Below are positions 63,001-64,000 of a DNA stretch of 64,000 nt, piece after piece. The position numbers and the translations under genes were made by a program. Positions within the stretch are counted from its first letter, which is position 1. Each line of letters begins with the position of its first letter. Source of the stretch: Brachyhypopomus gauderio (Eukaryota > Chordata > Actinopteri > Gymnotiformes > Hypopomidae); NCBI RefSeq assembly GCF_052324685.1, contig NC_135225.1:11546003-11610002 (forward strand). The letters are read 5' to 3'. The notes beneath the pieces were generated by a model. It was not told the DNA's origin and searched no databases. It saw only the letters and a list, made by a program, of their open reading frames with translations.

Positions 63001-64000
63001 CTGGATCTTTTCTGAGACTAACTACTAAACTATTAAAACCTTCTGGTCTACAGGCACCAAGCTGGCTCAAGCGAAAAAGTTCAATGACCCAGACGACCCC
63101 TGTAAAATCCTTGTTGCCACGGATGCAATTGGAATGGGTTTGAACTTGTTAGTATGATTTATTACCTTGTGCATCTTCATACTTTTGATATTTCTAAAGA
63201 GAATATGGTATTTCAGCAAATACTGTTGCCTTGTTGGAACTTCAACCTGATGTGCTTGGCTTCTAGAAACAAAAAGAAAATCTTTTACTAGCTCACAGAC
63301 ACTCGTTCTTTGTCTGCCCTAACCAGGAGCATCAGGAGAATAATCTTCAACTCCTTGCTGAAGCCCAGCGTGAATGAGAAAGGAGAGAAGGAGATGGACA
63401 CCATCTCCACCTCACAGGCCCTCCAGATTGCGGGGCGTGCGGGGAGGTTCAGCTCCGTGTTTAAGGAGGGTGAGGTGACTACCATGCACAGAGAGGACCT
63501 GCCCGTGCTTAAGGAGATCCTGAACAAACCCGTGGATCCTGTGGAGGTGAGGGCCCCTCGCTCTGGCCAAAACCAGGACCTGGGTGTGGGGCATGAAACC
63601 TGAACACGGCGCTCACTGCACCGAATGCACCTGCTACTGTCCTTTACGTTCACCAGTTTGGGTTTCAGGATGAAATTGAAGAAGAATTACATTTTCAAAG
63701 CTTGTGGTGTTTGTAAAAGTTTTATAGAATCACTCAGTCGTTACTGTTGCTGTTCAGAAATGTCTAACTTCTTGTGACAGAAATGTCAGACTCAAAAACT
63801 AATTCCCTTAATTGTCTCCCTTATCTGAACAGACGGCGGGTTTACACCCCACGGCCGAGCAGGTTGAGATGTTTGCATATCACCTTCCACAAGCAACGCT
63901 CTCCAACCTCATTGTAGGTGTTTGGCTCATCCTTTTCCTGTCAGTAAAAGGTGTTTGCACACATTACATGGACTGATCTCCCCCTGTACAACAGGACATA
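60035..64000 (+). CDS. supv3l1: supv3l1, mitochondrial ATP-dependent RNA helicase SUV3, 5' part
   Basis: Superfamily-2 helicase that unwinds RNA in the mitochondrial matrix and works with PNPT1 in RNA decay (family knowledge). Coding exons: 60035-60314, 60541-60618, 61238-61345, 61442-61556, 61635-61803, 61995-62106, 62187-62264, 62467-62558, 62690-62870, 63054-63147, 63327-63546, 63833-63913, and exon 13 from 63995, cut by the window edge. The twelve full exons give 1608 bases, 536 codons, in frame. The N-terminus ([19 protein letters not shown]) is Arg-rich without acids, as a mitochondrial presequence should be. Landmarks: [18 protein letters not shown], Walker A GPTNSGKT (exon 5), VIDEIQM motif II (exon 7), [11 protein letters not shown] motif V (exon 10), QIAGRAGR motif VI (exon 11), [17 protein letters not shown] (exon 12). 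The exon 10 donor is GTTAGT, weaker than the rest. All catalytic motifs seen are intact. Confidence 0.96.

Noticed and set aside
1..64000. CRISPR arrays, operons, tRNA or rRNA genes
   Set aside because: The repeats are eukaryotic satellites and transposons, genes are spliced, and no tRNA cloverleaf or rRNA-like sequence was noticed on reading.

Overview
This is vertebrate nuclear DNA, almost certainly from a teleost fish. The genes are split into many short exons with GT..AG introns. CA/GT microsatellites, poly-C runs and minisatellites are common, and a Tc1-type transposon, an L2-like LINE tail and fish-type interspersed repeats are present. The six recognisable genes all belong to conserved vertebrate families. 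An otophysan fish (catfish, characin or electric-eel group) is my guess from the repeats; the species cannot be fixed from the window.

Layout, left to right: (1) 1-19.5 kb, the 5' half of sorbs1 (CAP/ponsin) on the minus strand. Eleven well-supported coding exons lie between 2584 and 9495, and a long upstream intron carries a 24-bp and a 48-bp tandem repeat. The SH3-encoding 3' half lies beyond the left edge. (2) 21.3-31.1 kb, a complete pik3ap1 (BCAP) on the minus strand; sixteen coding exons keep one reading frame and give about 878 codons. (3) 31.1-36.2 kb, a gene-poor stretch with an interspersed repeat, a decayed Tc1 element and two unexplained short ORFs. (4) 36.3-39.7 kb, complete kifbp (KIF-binding protein), plus strand, seven coding exons, 631 aa. 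(5) 44.9-47.8 kb, complete srgn (serglycin), plus strand, three coding exons, 156 aa. (6) 51.5-58.6 kb, complete vps26a (retromer), plus strand, nine coding exons, 327 aa. (7) 60.0-64.0 kb, the first twelve coding exons of supv3l1 (mitochondrial RNA helicase), plus strand, cut by the right edge at the start of exon 13.

The genes do not form a pathway: adhesion/insulin-signalling adaptor, PI3K adaptor, kinesin-binding protein, secretory-granule proteoglycan, endosomal coat subunit and mitochondrial helicase. What they share is ancestry. In human, the sorbs1/pik3ap1 pair and the kifbp/srgn/vps26a/supv3l1 group sit in two separate parts of 10q, whereas here they are adjacent. Exon junctions were placed by protein similarity recalled from the families, GT/AG signals and phase bookkeeping; summed exon lengths close in frame for pik3ap1, kifbp, srgn and vps26a.

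I found no CRISPR, phage, operon or novel defence-like system. The points worth a second look are splice-site and repeat oddities: a GT-repeat directly at a sorbs1 acceptor, a codon-periodic minisatellite, a Tc1 copy carrying foreign sequence, an unclassified TIR-bounded element in vps26a, tandem repeats ending at a vps26a acceptor, a palindrome ahead of srgn and orphan ORFs upstream of pik3ap1.
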